A stretch of DNA of 64,000 bases from Caulobacter radicis (lineage in GTDB: Bacteria > Pseudomonadota > Alphaproteobacteria > Caulobacterales > Caulobacteraceae). Made by a program: the position numbers and the translations under genes. The notes under the pieces are model-generated. The model searched no databases. It was not told where the DNA came from and worked only from the letters and a program-made list of their open reading frames with translations. Of the stretch, positions 26,687 to 36,089 are shown piece after piece (position 1 is the first letter of the stretch; each line of letters starts with the position of its first letter). Location of the stretch: NCBI RefSeq assembly GCF_003094615.1, contig NZ_QDKO01000017.1:25839-89838 (forward strand), in the 5' to 3' direction.

Positions 26687-29440
26687 ATGAAGCTGTTCGC
26701 CTCCGCCGCCGTCGCGGCGTTGCTCCTCGCCAACCCGGTGCTCGCGCAAGCCGCACCCAAGCCTGCCGCGAAAGTCACCGGCCAGCTGGCCCAGCTGCCC
26801 AGCGTCGACATTCCCTATACGAAGTTCACCCTGGCCAACGGCCTGACCGTGATCGTCCACGAGGACCACAAGGCCCCGATCGTGGCGGTCAACATCTGGT
26901 ACCATGTCGGTTCGAAGAACGAGCCCAAGGGCCGCACGGGCTTTGCCCACCTGTTCGAACACCTGATGTTCAACGGCTCGGAGAACTTCAACGACGACTG
27001 GTTCAAGGCGCTGGAGAAGCTGGGCGCCACCGACATGAACGGCACCACCAGCGAAGACCGCACCAACTACTTCCAGAACGTGCCGACCGCGGCGCTGGAC
27101 CAGGTGCTGTGGCTCGAGAGCGACCGCATGGGCCACCTCGTCGGCGCCATCGACAAGGCCAAGCTCGACGAGCAGCGCGGCGTCGTCCAGAACGAGAAGC
27201 GCCAGGGCGAGAACCAGCCCTACGGCAAGGTCTGGGACGTGATCACCGCCAGCACCTACGACGCCGACCACCCCTACGGCCACACGGTGATCGGCGAGAT
27301 GGCCGATCTGGACGCGGCCTCGCTGGACGACGTCAAGACCTGGTTCAAGACCTATTACGGCCCGGCCAACGCCACCCTGGTCCTGGCCGGCGACATCACC
27401 CCCGCCGAAGCCAAGGCCAAGGTCGAGAAGTACTTCGGCGACATCCCCTCGGGTCCGCCGATCGCCCGCCAGAAGGCCTGGACGGCCAAGCGCACCGGCA
27501 GCCAGCGCGCCGAGATGCAGGACCGCGTGCCGCAGACCCGGATCTACAAGATCTGGAACGTGCCGGGCTACGGCACGGCCGAGTCCGACTACCTGGCCCT
27601 GCTGGGCGACGTGCTGGTCTCGGACAAGACCTCGCGGCTCTACCAGCGCCTGGTCTATACCGACCAGACCGCGGTCAATGTCGGGGCCGGCGTCAACGAG
27701 AGCGAGATCGGCAGCCAGTTCATGGTCACCATCACCGTCAAGCCGGGCGGCGACCCGGCGGCGGTGGAAAAGGCCTTCGACGAAGAATTCCAGCGCCTGC
27801 TGCGCGACGGGCCCACGCCCGAGGAAGTGGCCAAGGTCCGCACGCTGAGCCTGTCGAACTTCGTGCGCGGGGTCGAGCGCATCGGCGGCTTCGGCGGCAA
27901 GTCCGACATCCTGGCCGAGAGCCAAGTCTATCTGGGCTCGCCCGACGCCTACAAGACGAGCCTGGAGCGCATCCGCGGGGCCACCGCGGCCCAGTTGCAG
28001 GCGGCCGGCAAGGCCTGGCTGACCGACGGCGACTTCACCCTGACCGTGACGCCGTTCCCGACCTACACGACCACCGCCGGCGTCGACCGCAAGACCATGC
28101 CCGAGGTCGGCCCGACCAAGGCCCCGGCCTTCGTCAAGCTCGAGCGCGCCACCCTGTCGAACGGGATCAAGGTGATCCTGGCCGAGCGCCACGAGACGCC
28201 GCAGATCCAGCTCAGCATGCTGTTCGACGCCGGCGTGGCCGCCAGCGCCGGCGACAAGGCCGGCCTGACGGGCGTGACCACCAGCATGCTGACCGAGGGC
28301 ACGACGCACCGCGACGGCCTGACCATCAGCCGCGAACTGGCCCAACTGGGCGCGGGCATCGGCTCGGGCAGCGGCCTGGACTTCACCTCGGTGTCGCTCA
28401 ACACCCTGACCACCACCCTCGATCCGGCCCTGGCGATCTATGCCGACGTGCTGCAGAACCCGGCCTTCAAGCCCGAGGATCTGGACCGCTTCAAGAAGCA
28501 GAACATCGCCGGCATCCAGCAGGCCAAGCAGAACCCGCAGGCGATGTCGAACCGCGTCTTGCCGGTGTTGGCCTACGGCGCCGGCTCGCCTTACGGCCAG
28601 CTGACCACCGAGGCCTCGATCGCCTCGATCACCCGCGACGACGTCGTGCGCTTCCAGAAGACCTGGCTGCAGCCGCAGGGCGCGACCCTGGTGGTGGTCG
28701 GCGACACCACCCTGGAACAGCTGCTGCCCAAGCTTGAAGCCCAGCTTGGCGGCTGGAAGGGCGCGCAGGGCAAGACCAAGCCTCCGGTGCAGTCGACCCC
28801 GGGCAAGGGCGCGGTCTATCTGATCGACAAGCCCGGGGCCCAGCAGTCGGTGATCGCTGCCGGCAATCTGGTCCCGCCGCGCGACCCGAACGACCAGGCC
28901 GCGCTGGACGCCTTCAACAGCGTGTTCGGCGGCGACTTCGTCTCGCGCCTGAACATGAACCTGCGCGAGGACAAGCACTGGTCGTACGGCGCCGTCTCGG
29001 GCATCCGCGACGCCCGCGGCTCGCGCCTGTTCCTGCTCCGCGCGCCGGTGCAGACCGACAAGACCGCCGAGTCGTTCACCGAGGCCCGCAAGGAGCTGAC
29101 CGACATCATCGGTCCGCGCCCGGTGACCCCGGCCGAACTGGCCAAGGCCCAGAACAGCCTGACCCTGTCGATGCCCGGCAACTGGGAGACCGGCGGGGCC
29201 GTGGCCGACTCCATCGGCGAACTGGTCAACTACGGCCTGCCCGACAGCTATTTCGACGAATATCCGGCCGACGTGCGGGCGGTGAGCGTCGAAAGCGCCA
29301 CGGCCGCCGCCAGGAAGGTGATCAAGCCGGACGAACTGGTCTGGGTGATCGTCGGCGATCGCGCCGTGATCGAACCCAAGCTCAAGGCCCTGAAGCTCGA
29401 CATCAAGGTGATCGACGCCGACGGCAAGCCGGCCCAGTAG
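26687..29440 (+). CDS. Secreted M16 (pitrilysin-like) zinc metallopeptidase
   Basis: A 917-aa two-domain M16 peptidase with a signal peptide (MKLFASAAVAALLLANPVLA) indicating a periplasmic or surface location. The first half has the inverted zinc motif HLFEH (His88, Glu91, His92) and the downstream Glu region DEQRGVVQNEKRQG. The second half (from about residue 480) is an inactive partner domain without HxxEH, so active and inactive halves are fused in one chain. Substrates are probably peptides released in the periplasm. A terminator hairpin follows. Confidence 0.92.
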   Translation: MKLFASAAVAALLLANPVLAQAAPKPAAKVTGQLAQLPSVDIPYTKFTLANGLTVIVHEDHKAPIVAVNIWYHVGSKNEPKGRTGFAHLFEHLMFNGSENFNDDWFKALEKLGATDMNGTTSEDRTNYFQNVPTAALDQVLWLESDRMGHLVGAIDKAKLDEQRGVVQNEKRQGENQPYGKVWDVITASTYDADHPYGHTVIGEMADLDAASLDDVKTWFKTYYGPANATLVLAGDITPAEAKAKVEKYFGDIPSGPPIARQKAWTAKRTGSQRAEMQDRVPQTRIYKIWNVPGYGTAESDYLALLGDVLVSDKTSRLYQRLVYTDQTAVNVGAGVNESEIGSQFMVTITVKPGGDPAAVEKAFDEEFQRLLRDGPTPEEVAKVRTLSLSNFVRGVERIGGFGGKSDILAESQVYLGSPDAYKTSLERIRGATAAQLQAAGKAWLTDGDFTLTVTPFPTYTTTAGVDRKTMPEVGPTKAPAFVKLERATLSNGIKVILAERHETPQIQLSMLFDAGVAASAGDKAGLTGVTTSMLTEGTTHRDGLTISRELAQLGAGIGSGSGLDFTSVSLNTLTTTLDPALAIYADVLQNPAFKPEDLDRFKKQNIAGIQQAKQNPQAMSNRVLPVLAYGAGSPYGQLTTEASIASITRDDVVRFQKTWLQPQGATLVVVGDTTLEQLLPKLEAQLGGWKGAQGKTKPPVQSTPGKGAVYLIDKPGAQQSVIAAGNLVPPRDPNDQAALDAFNSVFGGDFVSRLNMNLREDKHWSYGAVSGIRDARGSRLFLLRAPVQTDKTAESFTEARKELTDIIGPRPVTPAELAKAQNSLTLSMPGNWETGGAVADSIGELVNYGLPDSYFDEYPADVRAVSVESATAAARKVIKPDELVWVIVGDRAVIEPKLKALKLDIKVIDADGKPAQ

Positions 29441-29463
29441 GGCTGATCGAAACGACAGATGCG

Positions 29464-29496
29464 AAGGGCGGTCCTCACGGGCCGCCCTTTTCGTTT
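29464..29496 (+). terminator. Intrinsic terminator of the M16 gene
   Basis: Stem AAGGGCGG / CCGCCCTT followed by TTTCGTTT, 24 bp after the stop codon. Confidence 0.75.
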
Positions 29497-29553
29497 GGCT
29501 AGAGGCGCGGGCGCCGCGATAAGCCGCCAGACAGTCCGACCAGGAGACGCGCC

Positions 29554-30339
29554 ATGCAGCAGCCGACCGAGATCATCGTCCTCAGCGACGGCCCGGCCAA
29601 CGTCATCGAAGGCGCCTGGCCCGACCGCACGATCGATGTGGTCACGCGCGCCGAACTACACGCCTTCCGCGTCGAGGCTCCCAAGGGCCGGGTTCTGGTC
29701 TGCGCCGGCGGCGGCTATCTGCGGCTGATGCACGACCGCGAGGGCGTCGAGGCGGCGCTGTGGCTGAACGGACTGGGCTACGACGCCTATGTGCTGGCCC
29801 ATCGCCTGCCGGGCGCGGCGAGCCCGGACGGGGTCTGGCCCTTCGACATCGCCCTGACCGACGGCCTCTCGGCGCTTGAGGCGATCCCCACCGACCTGCC
29901 GAGCTTCGTGCTGGGCCTGTCGTCGGGCGGCCACCTGGCCGGGACCCTGGCCTGCCAGAAGGCTGCGGACCTTGCCGGCGTGCTGATCACCTATGCCCCG
30001 ATCAACGCCAACCACCGCGACTACAAGGCCCCGGCCGGCAAGCCCGACTATCCGCCCGTGGAAAAGCAGGCCTTCTACGACGCCTGGCCGATCGGCATCG
30101 CGGCGCAGCCGCACGGCGTGCCGGCCTGCCCGGTGTTCCTGGCCTACGCCCTGCTCGACGAGGTGGTGCCGGTCGAGCATGCGCTGAACTTCATCACGAC
30201 CGCCCGCGACCTGAAGCTGGATCTCGACGCCCACGTCTTCGGCCAGGCCCCGCACGGCTTCGCCCTGCGCGAGTTGGCGGGCACGCATGGAGCGTGGCCG
30301 GAGCTGGCGGCGCGGTGGATGACGGCGAAGGCGGGGTAG
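29554..30339 (+). CDS. Alpha/beta hydrolase (acetyl-esterase-like)
   Basis: A 261-aa cytoplasmic alpha/beta hydrolase. The oxyanion loop is CAGGGYLRLM, the nucleophile elbow GLSSGGHLAG, the acidic residue lies in YALLDEVVPVEHA and the His in GQAPHGFAL. The pattern is that of BD-FAE/acetylxylan-esterase-like enzymes. An AGGAG is close to the ATG. Substrate unknown. Convergent with the HPr gene across repeat A4. Confidence 0.88.
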   Translation: MQQPTEIIVLSDGPANVIEGAWPDRTIDVVTRAELHAFRVEAPKGRVLVCAGGGYLRLMHDREGVEAALWLNGLGYDAYVLAHRLPGAASPDGVWPFDIALTDGLSALEAIPTDLPSFVLGLSSGGHLAGTLACQKAADLAGVLITYAPINANHRDYKAPAGKPDYPPVEKQAFYDAWPIGIAAQPHGVPACPVFLAYALLDEVVPVEHALNFITTARDLKLDLDAHVFGQAPHGFALRELAGTHGAWPELAARWMTAKAG

Positions 30340-30356
30340 AGGCTCGCCCCCCAACT

Positions 30357-30492
30357 CCCGTCATTCCCGCCCTTGTGCCGGGAAACCCTGGCTCCACACG
30401 CATCGTGAAGCGCAAGCGGCGTGCCGGCACGCCGCCTCTCCCGCCCTTGCGGCTGACAGAGGGGTTCCCGCCACAAGGGCGGGAATGACGGG
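30357..30492. repeat. Family A intergenic palindrome, copy A4 (inverted)
   Basis: Same element as A3 but in opposite orientation. Read on the minus strand the central stem is GCGGCGTGCC / GGCACGCCGC with no loop. Sits between convergent genes. Confidence 0.9.
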
Positions 30493-30535
30493 ATAACTAG
30501 GACAGGTTCAGAGGCGCCCCCTGACCTGAGCCGCC

Positions 30536-30814
30536 CTACCGCTCTTCGTCGAAGCGGTTGCCGACCAGTTCGACCAGGGCGTCGACGGCGGCTTCGGCCT
30601 CGGGGCCCTCGGCGGCGATGTCGATGGTCGAGCCGATGCCGGCGGCCAGCATCATAAGGCCCATGATCGAGCGGGCGTCGACGCTGGAACCTTCGCGGGC
30701 GACGGTGACCTCGGCGTCGAAACCCGAGGCCAGCTTGACGAACTTGGCCGAGGCCCGGGCATGCAGCCCGCGCTCGTTGATGATCTCGACCGTGGCCGCC
30801 GCCGTTCGACTCAT
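30536..30814 (-). CDS. ptsH: HPr-like phosphocarrier protein of the regulatory PTS
   Basis: A 92-aa HPr. The phosphorylatable His18 is in ERGLHARASAKF and the HPr-kinase target Ser in DARSIMGLMMLAAG. Its start overlaps the EIIA stop by four bases (ATGA). Clustering with EIIA and HprK and absence of sugar permease genes indicate a regulatory rather than sugar-transporting PTS (NPr-like). Enzyme I is not in the window. Confidence 0.94.
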   Translation of the reverse strand: MSRTAAATVEIINERGLHARASAKFVKLASGFDAEVTVAREGSSVDARSIMGLMMLAAGIGSTIDIAAEGPEAEAAVDALVELVGNRFDEER

Positions 30815-31215
30815 TTCTCTCCCGCCAGCACGTAGGAGGCCACGGAGATGTATTTGCGTCCAGCCTCCTGGGCGTGGGCGACGCAGGCGTCCAGGTCGTC
30901 GCGGGTGCGCACGCTGGCCAGCTTGATCAGCATCGGCAGGTTCAGGCCGGCGATGACCTCGGCCTTGGTCTGCTCCATGACCGAGATGGCCAGGTTGCTG
31001 GGCGTGCCGCCGAACATGTCGGTCAGCAGGATGACCCCGGCGCCGTCGTCGACGGCGGCGCAGGCCTTCAGAATGTCCGACCGGCGACGCTCCATGTCGT
31101 CTTCCGGCCCGATGCAGATGGCCTTCACCGCGGTCTGCGGCCCCACCACATGCTCCATGGCGGAAACGAATTCCTCCGCCAAACGCCCGTGCGTGACGAT
31201 CACGAGCCCGATCAT
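30811..31215 (-). CDS. PTS EIIA, mannose/fructose-type regulatory protein
   Basis: A 134-aa EIIA-Man-family protein; phospho-acceptor His9 is in MIGLVIVTHGRLAEEF. The conserved LLTDMFGGTPSNLAI segment is present. No EIIB, IIC or IID domain is fused or adjacent, as usual for the alphaproteobacterial regulatory PTS. It is translationally coupled to HPr and lies 75 bp after hprK. Confidence 0.92.
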   Translation of the reverse strand: MIGLVIVTHGRLAEEFVSAMEHVVGPQTAVKAICIGPEDDMERRRSDILKACAAVDDGAGVILLTDMFGGTPSNLAISVMEQTKAEVIAGLNLPMLIKLASVRTRDDLDACVAHAQEAGRKYISVASYVLAGEK

Positions 31216-31290
31216 GCCTGGTCTCTCAAACGGGATCCCCTTCGCCCGATACGGCAGGGAGGCGCCGCGCGGGTCGCCTTGATACGCTTG

Positions 31291-31725
31291 TTAGGGGGCG
31301 ACTCCAAGATGCTCCAGCATCCTGGCGATCTTCGCGGGCGCGGCGGGCTCGAGCGGCCACAGCTCGAAAGCCGGCAAATCCAACCCCAGAAGGCGTTCCG
31401 TGCGGGTCGGGGGCAGGCGCTCGATCCGCGCCGGATCGTCGACACAGCGCGCCAGGAGGGTGATTTCGGCGAACGGCAGGGCCGGTTCGGGGACGATCCC
31501 GAAGCCGCGAACCTCCATCAGGCCCCTCAGCGGATCGGGCGCGCGGCCATAGAGCCGCCCCTCCGACACGAAGGTCACCACTCGGTCGTCGGCCACCAGC
31601 CTAAAGCCCGCCTCCAGCGCCCGCAGGGCCAGGTCGCTCTTGCCGGCGCCCGAAGCGCCTTCGATCAGCACGCCGCGCCAGAGCCCGCCGACGCGCCTGG
31701 CCACCAGGCCCGCGTGGCGGATCAC
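31291..31725 (-). CDS. hprK: HPr kinase/phosphorylase, short alphaproteobacterial form
   Basis: A 144-aa protein consisting only of the catalytic domain, without the N-terminal domain of Firmicute HprK; this length is normal for alphaproteobacteria. Walker A is IEGASGAGKSDL (about 22-33), followed by VADDRV and the HprK signature GLMEVRGFGIV. It phosphorylates HPr on Ser. Its ATG overlaps the chvG stop by four bases, so it is co-translated with the ChvG sensor. Confidence 0.93.
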   Translation of the reverse strand: MIRHAGLVARRVGGLWRGVLIEGASGAGKSDLALRALEAGFRLVADDRVVTFVSEGRLYGRAPDPLRGLMEVRGFGIVPEPALPFAEITLLARCVDDPARIERLPPTRTERLLGLDLPAFELWPLEPAAPAKIARMLEHLGVAP

Positions 31726-33401
31726 TCGCGGCCTCCGTGATGGTGGTGGCCGTCACGGCCGTGATGGCCGTGGGCGTGGCCGTCGCGATGCTCGGGCAGT
31801 TCGACCACGAACCGCGCGCCGATCACCTTGCCGGCCTCGTCCTGGCGGTTCTCGGCGTGGATCCGGCCGCCATGCGCCTCGACGATCTGGCGGGCGATCG
31901 ACAGGCCCAGGCCCGAATTGCCGCCGAACGCCCGCCCCTTGGGCCGCGAGGTGTAGAAGCGCTCGAAGATGGTCTCGAGGTTGTCGGGCGGGATGCCGGG
32001 ACCGTCGTCGTCGATCGTGACGACCAGCCGACCGTTCTGGCGCACCAGGCCGATCCGCACCTCGCCGTCGCCGGCGCTGAACGAGCGGGCGTTGTCGATC
32101 AGGTTGCGGAACACCTGGCCGACCGGGATCTCGCGGGCCATCACCCGTACGGCCCCCGTCGGCGCGCCGGTCAGGCGCACGCGGACGCTGAACGGCGGCT
32201 CCTCGCCACGCACCTGGGCCTCGTAGATGCTCACCGCCTCGGTCAGCAGGCGGGCCAGGTCCATGACCTTGGGCAGTTCGCGCGACAGCTCGGCGTCGAG
32301 CCGCGAGGCGTTCGAAATGTCGGTGACCAACCGGTCCAGGCGCCCGACGTCCTGTTGCAGTATGCCCAGCAGGCGCTGGCGGGCCTTGGCCTCGGTGACC
32401 AGGTCCAGGGTCTCGATCGCCGAGCGGATCGAGGTCAGCGGATTCTTGATCTCGTGGGCCACGTCGGCGGCGAAGCGCTCGATGGCCCCCATCCGCTCGG
32501 ACAGGGCCTCGGTCATCTCCTCCAGCGACCTGGAAAGGTCGCCGATCTCGTCGTTGCGGCGCGAGATGTCGGGCAGGCTGATGGCCCGCGCGCCTTCCAG
32601 GCGCACGTGGTCGGCGGCCCGCGCCATGCGCAGCACCGGCTGGGCCACCAGGCGGTGCAGCAGCACGGATGAGACCAGCACCGCGCCCACGGCCACCAGC
32701 ACGAACGGCAGCAAGGCCTTGCGCTCGGCGCCGATGATCTCGTCGACGTCGCCGGCCTCGACGGTCAGCACGCCCAGCACGGCGCGGACGTGCTGGATCG
32801 GGATCGACACCGACACCACCCGCTCGCCGTTCTCGGCCAGGCGCACCTGCTTGACGGTCTCGCCCATGCGGGCGCGCTCGATTTCCTGCTCGAACTCGGC
32901 CTTGGCCCGTTCCAGGGCGCGCGGCTTGGCGTCCTTGTCCTGCAACGAAAGCTTGAAGCCGTTGTCGCCCGACTTGCGGGCCGGCGGCAGCACCTTCCAC
33001 TCGACCCGGTCCTCGACCAGGTAGGAATCGGCCAGCAGCCGGCCTTCGCCGTCATAGAGGCGGGCGCGCTGGGAATGGCCGCTGAAGAACGACTGCAGGA
33101 TGTCGTTGGCCGCCGCCACGTCGAGCGCCGGCTCGGGCTCGCCCACGGTGGCGGCCCGTTCGATGATGTTGGCGATCAGCTCGCCCTGGGTGCTGAGGCT
33201 GTCGATGCGGGCGTTGATCAGGCCGCTGCGCAGCTCGTTGAGCACCAGGGCCCCGACCACCAGTATAGCCAGGGCCAGCAGGTTCAGGCCGATGATCAGC
33301 CGCCCCAGCCGCGAGGCGCGCGGCCAGGTCAGCCGGCGCCGGTCGCGCGGCTCGGCCTCGGGCCCGACCTCAGGCTTCGCGGTAGCGGTAGCCGACGCCA
33401 T
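31722..33401 (-). CDS. chvG: ChvG-type sensor histidine kinase with His-rich tail
   Basis: A 559-aa membrane kinase pairing with ChvI. It has two transmembrane helices (about 34-56 and 240-262) bracketing a periplasmic sensor, then HAMP, the phospho-acceptor [15 protein letters not shown] (His316), and HATPase motifs N (DNARSF), G1 (DDDGPGIP) and G2 ([10 protein letters not shown]). The last 23 residues contain nine His. ATG 33401 lies inside chvI (32-bp overlap) and has no good ribosome site, implying translational coupling. ChvGI orthologues respond to acid and cell-wall stress. Confidence 0.95.
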   Translation of the reverse strand: MASATATAKPEVGPEAEPRDRRRLTWPRASRLGRLIIGLNLLALAILVVGALVLNELRSGLINARIDSLSTQGELIANIIERAATVGEPEPALDVAAANDILQSFFSGHSQRARLYDGEGRLLADSYLVEDRVEWKVLPPARKSGDNGFKLSLQDKDAKPRALERAKAEFEQEIERARMGETVKQVRLAENGERVVSVSIPIQHVRAVLGVLTVEAGDVDEIIGAERKALLPFVLVAVGAVLVSSVLLHRLVAQPVLRMARAADHVRLEGARAISLPDISRRNDEIGDLSRSLEEMTEALSERMGAIERFAADVAHEIKNPLTSIRSAIETLDLVTEAKARQRLLGILQQDVGRLDRLVTDISNASRLDAELSRELPKVMDLARLLTEAVSIYEAQVRGEEPPFSVRVRLTGAPTGAVRVMAREIPVGQVFRNLIDNARSFSAGDGEVRIGLVRQNGRLVVTIDDDGPGIPPDNLETIFERFYTSRPKGRAFGGNSGLGLSIARQIVEAHGGRIHAENRQDEAGKVIGARFVVELPEHRDGHAHGHHGRDGHHHHGGRE

Positions 33402-34083
33402 ACAGGGTTTCGATGGAATCGAACTCGGGGTCCACCTGGCGGAACTTCTTGCGCATCCGCTTGATGTGGCTGTCGATCGTGCGGTCGTCGACATAGACCT
33501 GATCGTCGTAGGCGGCGTCCATCAGGTTGTCGCGGCTCTTCACGAAGCCGGGACGCTGGGCCAGCGATTGCAGCAGCAGGAACTCGGTGACCGTCAGGCG
33601 CACCGGCTTGCCGTCCCACAGGCTGTCGTGGCGGGCCGGATCGAGCGTCAGCTTGCCGCGCTTCATGACCTTGGAGCCCGCGGCGCCGGCCGGACCGGGC
33701 GCGGCCGGGTCTTCCTCGTCGGGACGGGCCCGGCGCAGGACGGCCTTCACCCGTTCCAGCAGCAGGCGCTGGCTGAACGGCTTGTGCATGTAGTCGTCGG
33801 CCCCGAGGTTGAAGCCGAGGATCTCGTCGATCTCGTCGTCCTTCGAGGTCAGCATGATGACCGGCGTCTCGGACGACTGGCGCAGGCGACGCAGCACTTC
33901 CATGCCGTCCATGCGCGGCATCTTGACGTCGAGGATCACGAGGTCCGGCGGATTGCTCTCCACCGCCTCGAGACCCGAGACGCCGTCGTAATAGGCCTTC
34001 ACCGTGTGGCCGTGGCTCTCCAGGGCCAGGGAGACCGAAGCGACGATGTTCTCGTCGTCGTCGATGAGCGTGATCTCGGCCAA
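33370..34083 (-). CDS. chvI: ChvI response regulator
   Basis: A 237-aa OmpR-family regulator: receiver domain with acidic pocket IDDDEN and phospho-acceptor Asp52 ([12 protein letters not shown]), conserved Lys in HKPFS, and a C-terminal winged helix with [14 protein letters not shown]. The start is a TTG at 34083 with GGAGGA nine bases upstream; this makes the phospho-Asp residue 52, as in described ChvI proteins. A GTG or ATG further upstream would add unrelated residues. First gene of the chvI-chvG-hprK-EIIA-HPr operon. Confidence 0.94.
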   Translation of the reverse strand: MAEITLIDDDENIVASVSLALESHGHTVKAYYDGVSGLEAVESNPPDLVILDVKMPRMDGMEVLRRLRQSSETPVIMLTSKDDEIDEILGFNLGADDYMHKPFSQRLLLERVKAVLRRARPDEEDPAAPGPAGAAGSKVMKRGKLTLDPARHDSLWDGKPVRLTVTEFLLLQSLAQRPGFVKSRDNLMDAAYDDQVYVDDRTIDSHIKRMRKKFRQVDPEFDSIETLYGVGYRYREA

Positions 34084-34130
34084 GCCGTCTAGTCCTCCGA
34101 ATACCTTCCAGGTGATCCTATCGACCACCG

Positions 34131-34154
34131 CGCTCCGCTACAACGCGCGGAGCG
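34131..34154. other. Hairpin in the chvI upstream region
   Basis: Perfect 8-bp inverted repeat CGCTCCGC-N8-GCGGAGCG, 48 bp upstream of the chvI TTG. It could be a leader structure or part of a regulatory site. The rest of the 230-bp gap to the divergent gene shows no other element I can name. Confidence 0.3.
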
Positions 34155-34313
34155 GCCAAGCTTTCCATCGTGTCTTTTCAAACCCTATTGCGGCCGGGGC
34201 GTGGCGGGCTTGGACACAGTTGCGGCAGCGGCGCCGAACGATGGTCTTCGCCTTTCAACCTCGCCTTAAGGTCTCGCAAGTCATAGTCACGATCCAGGAG
34301 CCCCATAAAGCCC

Positions 34314-36020
34314 ATGAGCGACCAGGTCCATTACGAGCTATTCGTGCGCCGCAAGGTCGGCGCGCAATGGACTCTGGACATGGCCACCGAGATCCGCAGC
34401 CACGCCCTGGCCCAGGCCGAGGAAGTGCTGAACTCGGGGCGCGCGGTCGCCGTGCGGGTCTCGAAAGAGACCCTGGACCCCGAAACCCGCGAATATCGCT
34501 CCATCTCGATCTTCACCAAGGGCATGGTCGACGGCGGCAAGCCGAAGAAGCCGGTGGAAGAGATGGAGCCGCTGTGCGTGCAGCCGGCCGACCTGTACAC
34601 CGCCCACGCCCGCGACCGTATCGGCCGCCTGCTGGAAAGCTGGCTGCAGCGCCACAAGGCCACGCCCTTCGAGCTGCTGCACCGTCCCGACCTGGTCGAG
34701 AAGCTTGAAGCCTCCGGCACGGACCTGCAGCACGCCCTGCAGAAGATCGCCATTCCCGAGGCCGAGGCCCGGGGCATGTCGGTCCATGAGCTGATCCGCA
34801 ACTTCCAGGGCCTGGTGGAGCGCTCGGTCGCCAACCTGATGAAGGCCTTCAAGAAGGGCCAGCTGCCGGACCTCGACAAGGAAGGCTTCGCGAAAGCCGC
34901 CGAGCGCCTGGCCGCCGACCCCGACCGCGCCTTCCTGCTGGGGGCCGGCGTCGCCGCCTCGATCGCCCCGGCCAAGGACTGGAGCGAGAAGATCGCCCGC
35001 CTGCTCGACCTGGCCGACGCCGCGCCGACCGAGCCCAAGGCCCGCGCCGCCGCCCTGGCCGCCATCGAGACCCCGCTGGCCGAGATCATCGGCTCCAAGG
35101 CCGGCATGGCCGACCTGCTCAACACCGCCGACGACCTGGGCGCGACCCTGGCGGCCATGACCCGCCTGGCCGGCGGTTCGCAGGTCGAGATGCTGATCAA
35201 GGTCGAGGCCAGCGTCCGCAACTGCATGCCCGAGCTGTCGGGCACGGCCAAGCGCCTGGGCCAATGGCTGTGCGGCGACAACTTCCCCACCGTCCGCGCC
35301 TCGATCGCCCGCCGGGTGCTCAAGGAGCTGAACGGCGTGCGCCGCCTCAAGCCGACCGACGCCGAGAGCGAGATCGAGCACCTGCGCGCCCTGGCGATGA
35401 GCCTGACGGCCGCCGCCGGCCGCATCCTGCCGGCCGAGGACATCACCGCGGCCTTCACCACCCGCTCCAAGACCCTGCTCAACGGCGACTTCATCGAGGC
35501 CTTGCTGGGCCGCGACCGCTCGGCCCGCGAAGAGGTCGTCATGCTGATCCGCCTGGCCGAGAACGTCATGGGCGCGGTCAACAAGCGCCACGCCGCCCGA
35601 TGGCTGTCGGCCAACATCCAGGCCATGCGCTTCGAGAAAGAGATGCGCCAGGGTCCCGACACCCCGTCGGTGAAGCTGGCCGCCCTCGCGGCGCTGCAGA
35701 AGTCGCTGACCCGTTCGGGCCTGGTGGTCGAGGACTATGGTCCGCTGTGCGCCAAGCTCGGCGACGTCGGCGGCATGGTCGAGGCCGACGCCCGCCTTCT
35801 GTCTCTGCTGGTCCGCGCCCCCGCCCCCCTGCCCCAGCGCCTGGCGCTGCTGGCGAAGCTGGCGACGGGCGAGGCCGGCCCTACCGGCCCGGTCGCCGAC
35901 CGCGCGCGGCTGGAGGCCCTGAAGCTGGCCCGCGCGCCCGAGGCCCGCGAACAGCTGGCCGCCAGCCCCGAGACCCTCGACCTGCTCAAGGGCCTGGTGC
36001 AGCAGCAACAGGCGGCCTGA
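34314..36020 (+). CDS. Unrecognised 568-aa protein divergent from chvI
   Basis: A large soluble protein with no signal peptide or transmembrane helix. It is mostly alpha-helical, with many Ala/Leu/Arg-rich helices of the repeat-scaffold kind, an N-terminal beta-containing segment (VHYELFVRRKVGAQWTLDMA) and a Gln-rich C-terminus (VQQQQAA). The N-terminal 100 residues look like a separate small domain. I recognise no catalytic motif. Its position opposite chvI makes it a candidate ChvI-regulated gene (inference only). Ribosome site weak. Confidence 0.75.
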   Translation: MSDQVHYELFVRRKVGAQWTLDMATEIRSHALAQAEEVLNSGRAVAVRVSKETLDPETREYRSISIFTKGMVDGGKPKKPVEEMEPLCVQPADLYTAHARDRIGRLLESWLQRHKATPFELLHRPDLVEKLEASGTDLQHALQKIAIPEAEARGMSVHELIRNFQGLVERSVANLMKAFKKGQLPDLDKEGFAKAAERLAADPDRAFLLGAGVAASIAPAKDWSEKIARLLDLADAAPTEPKARAAALAAIETPLAEIIGSKAGMADLLNTADDLGATLAAMTRLAGGSQVEMLIKVEASVRNCMPELSGTAKRLGQWLCGDNFPTVRASIARRVLKELNGVRRLKPTDAESEIEHLRALAMSLTAAAGRILPAEDITAAFTTRSKTLLNGDFIEALLGRDRSAREEVVMLIRLAENVMGAVNKRHAARWLSANIQAMRFEKEMRQGPDTPSVKLAALAALQKSLTRSGLVVEDYGPLCAKLGDVGGMVEADARLLSLLVRAPAPLPQRLALLAKLATGEAGPTGPVADRARLEALKLARAPEAREQLAASPETLDLLKGLVQQQQAA

Positions 36021-36089
36021 GGCCCCTTCCAAACTTGTCCGCGACCTGACGCGTCCCCAAATCCGTGCTCCCAGAGTACGGAGCCCCCA

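Noticed and set aside
26588..28978. 796-codon open frame opposite the M16 peptidase
   Set aside because: Antisense shadow caused by high third-position GC; composition is Gly/Ala/Val/Leu without domains.
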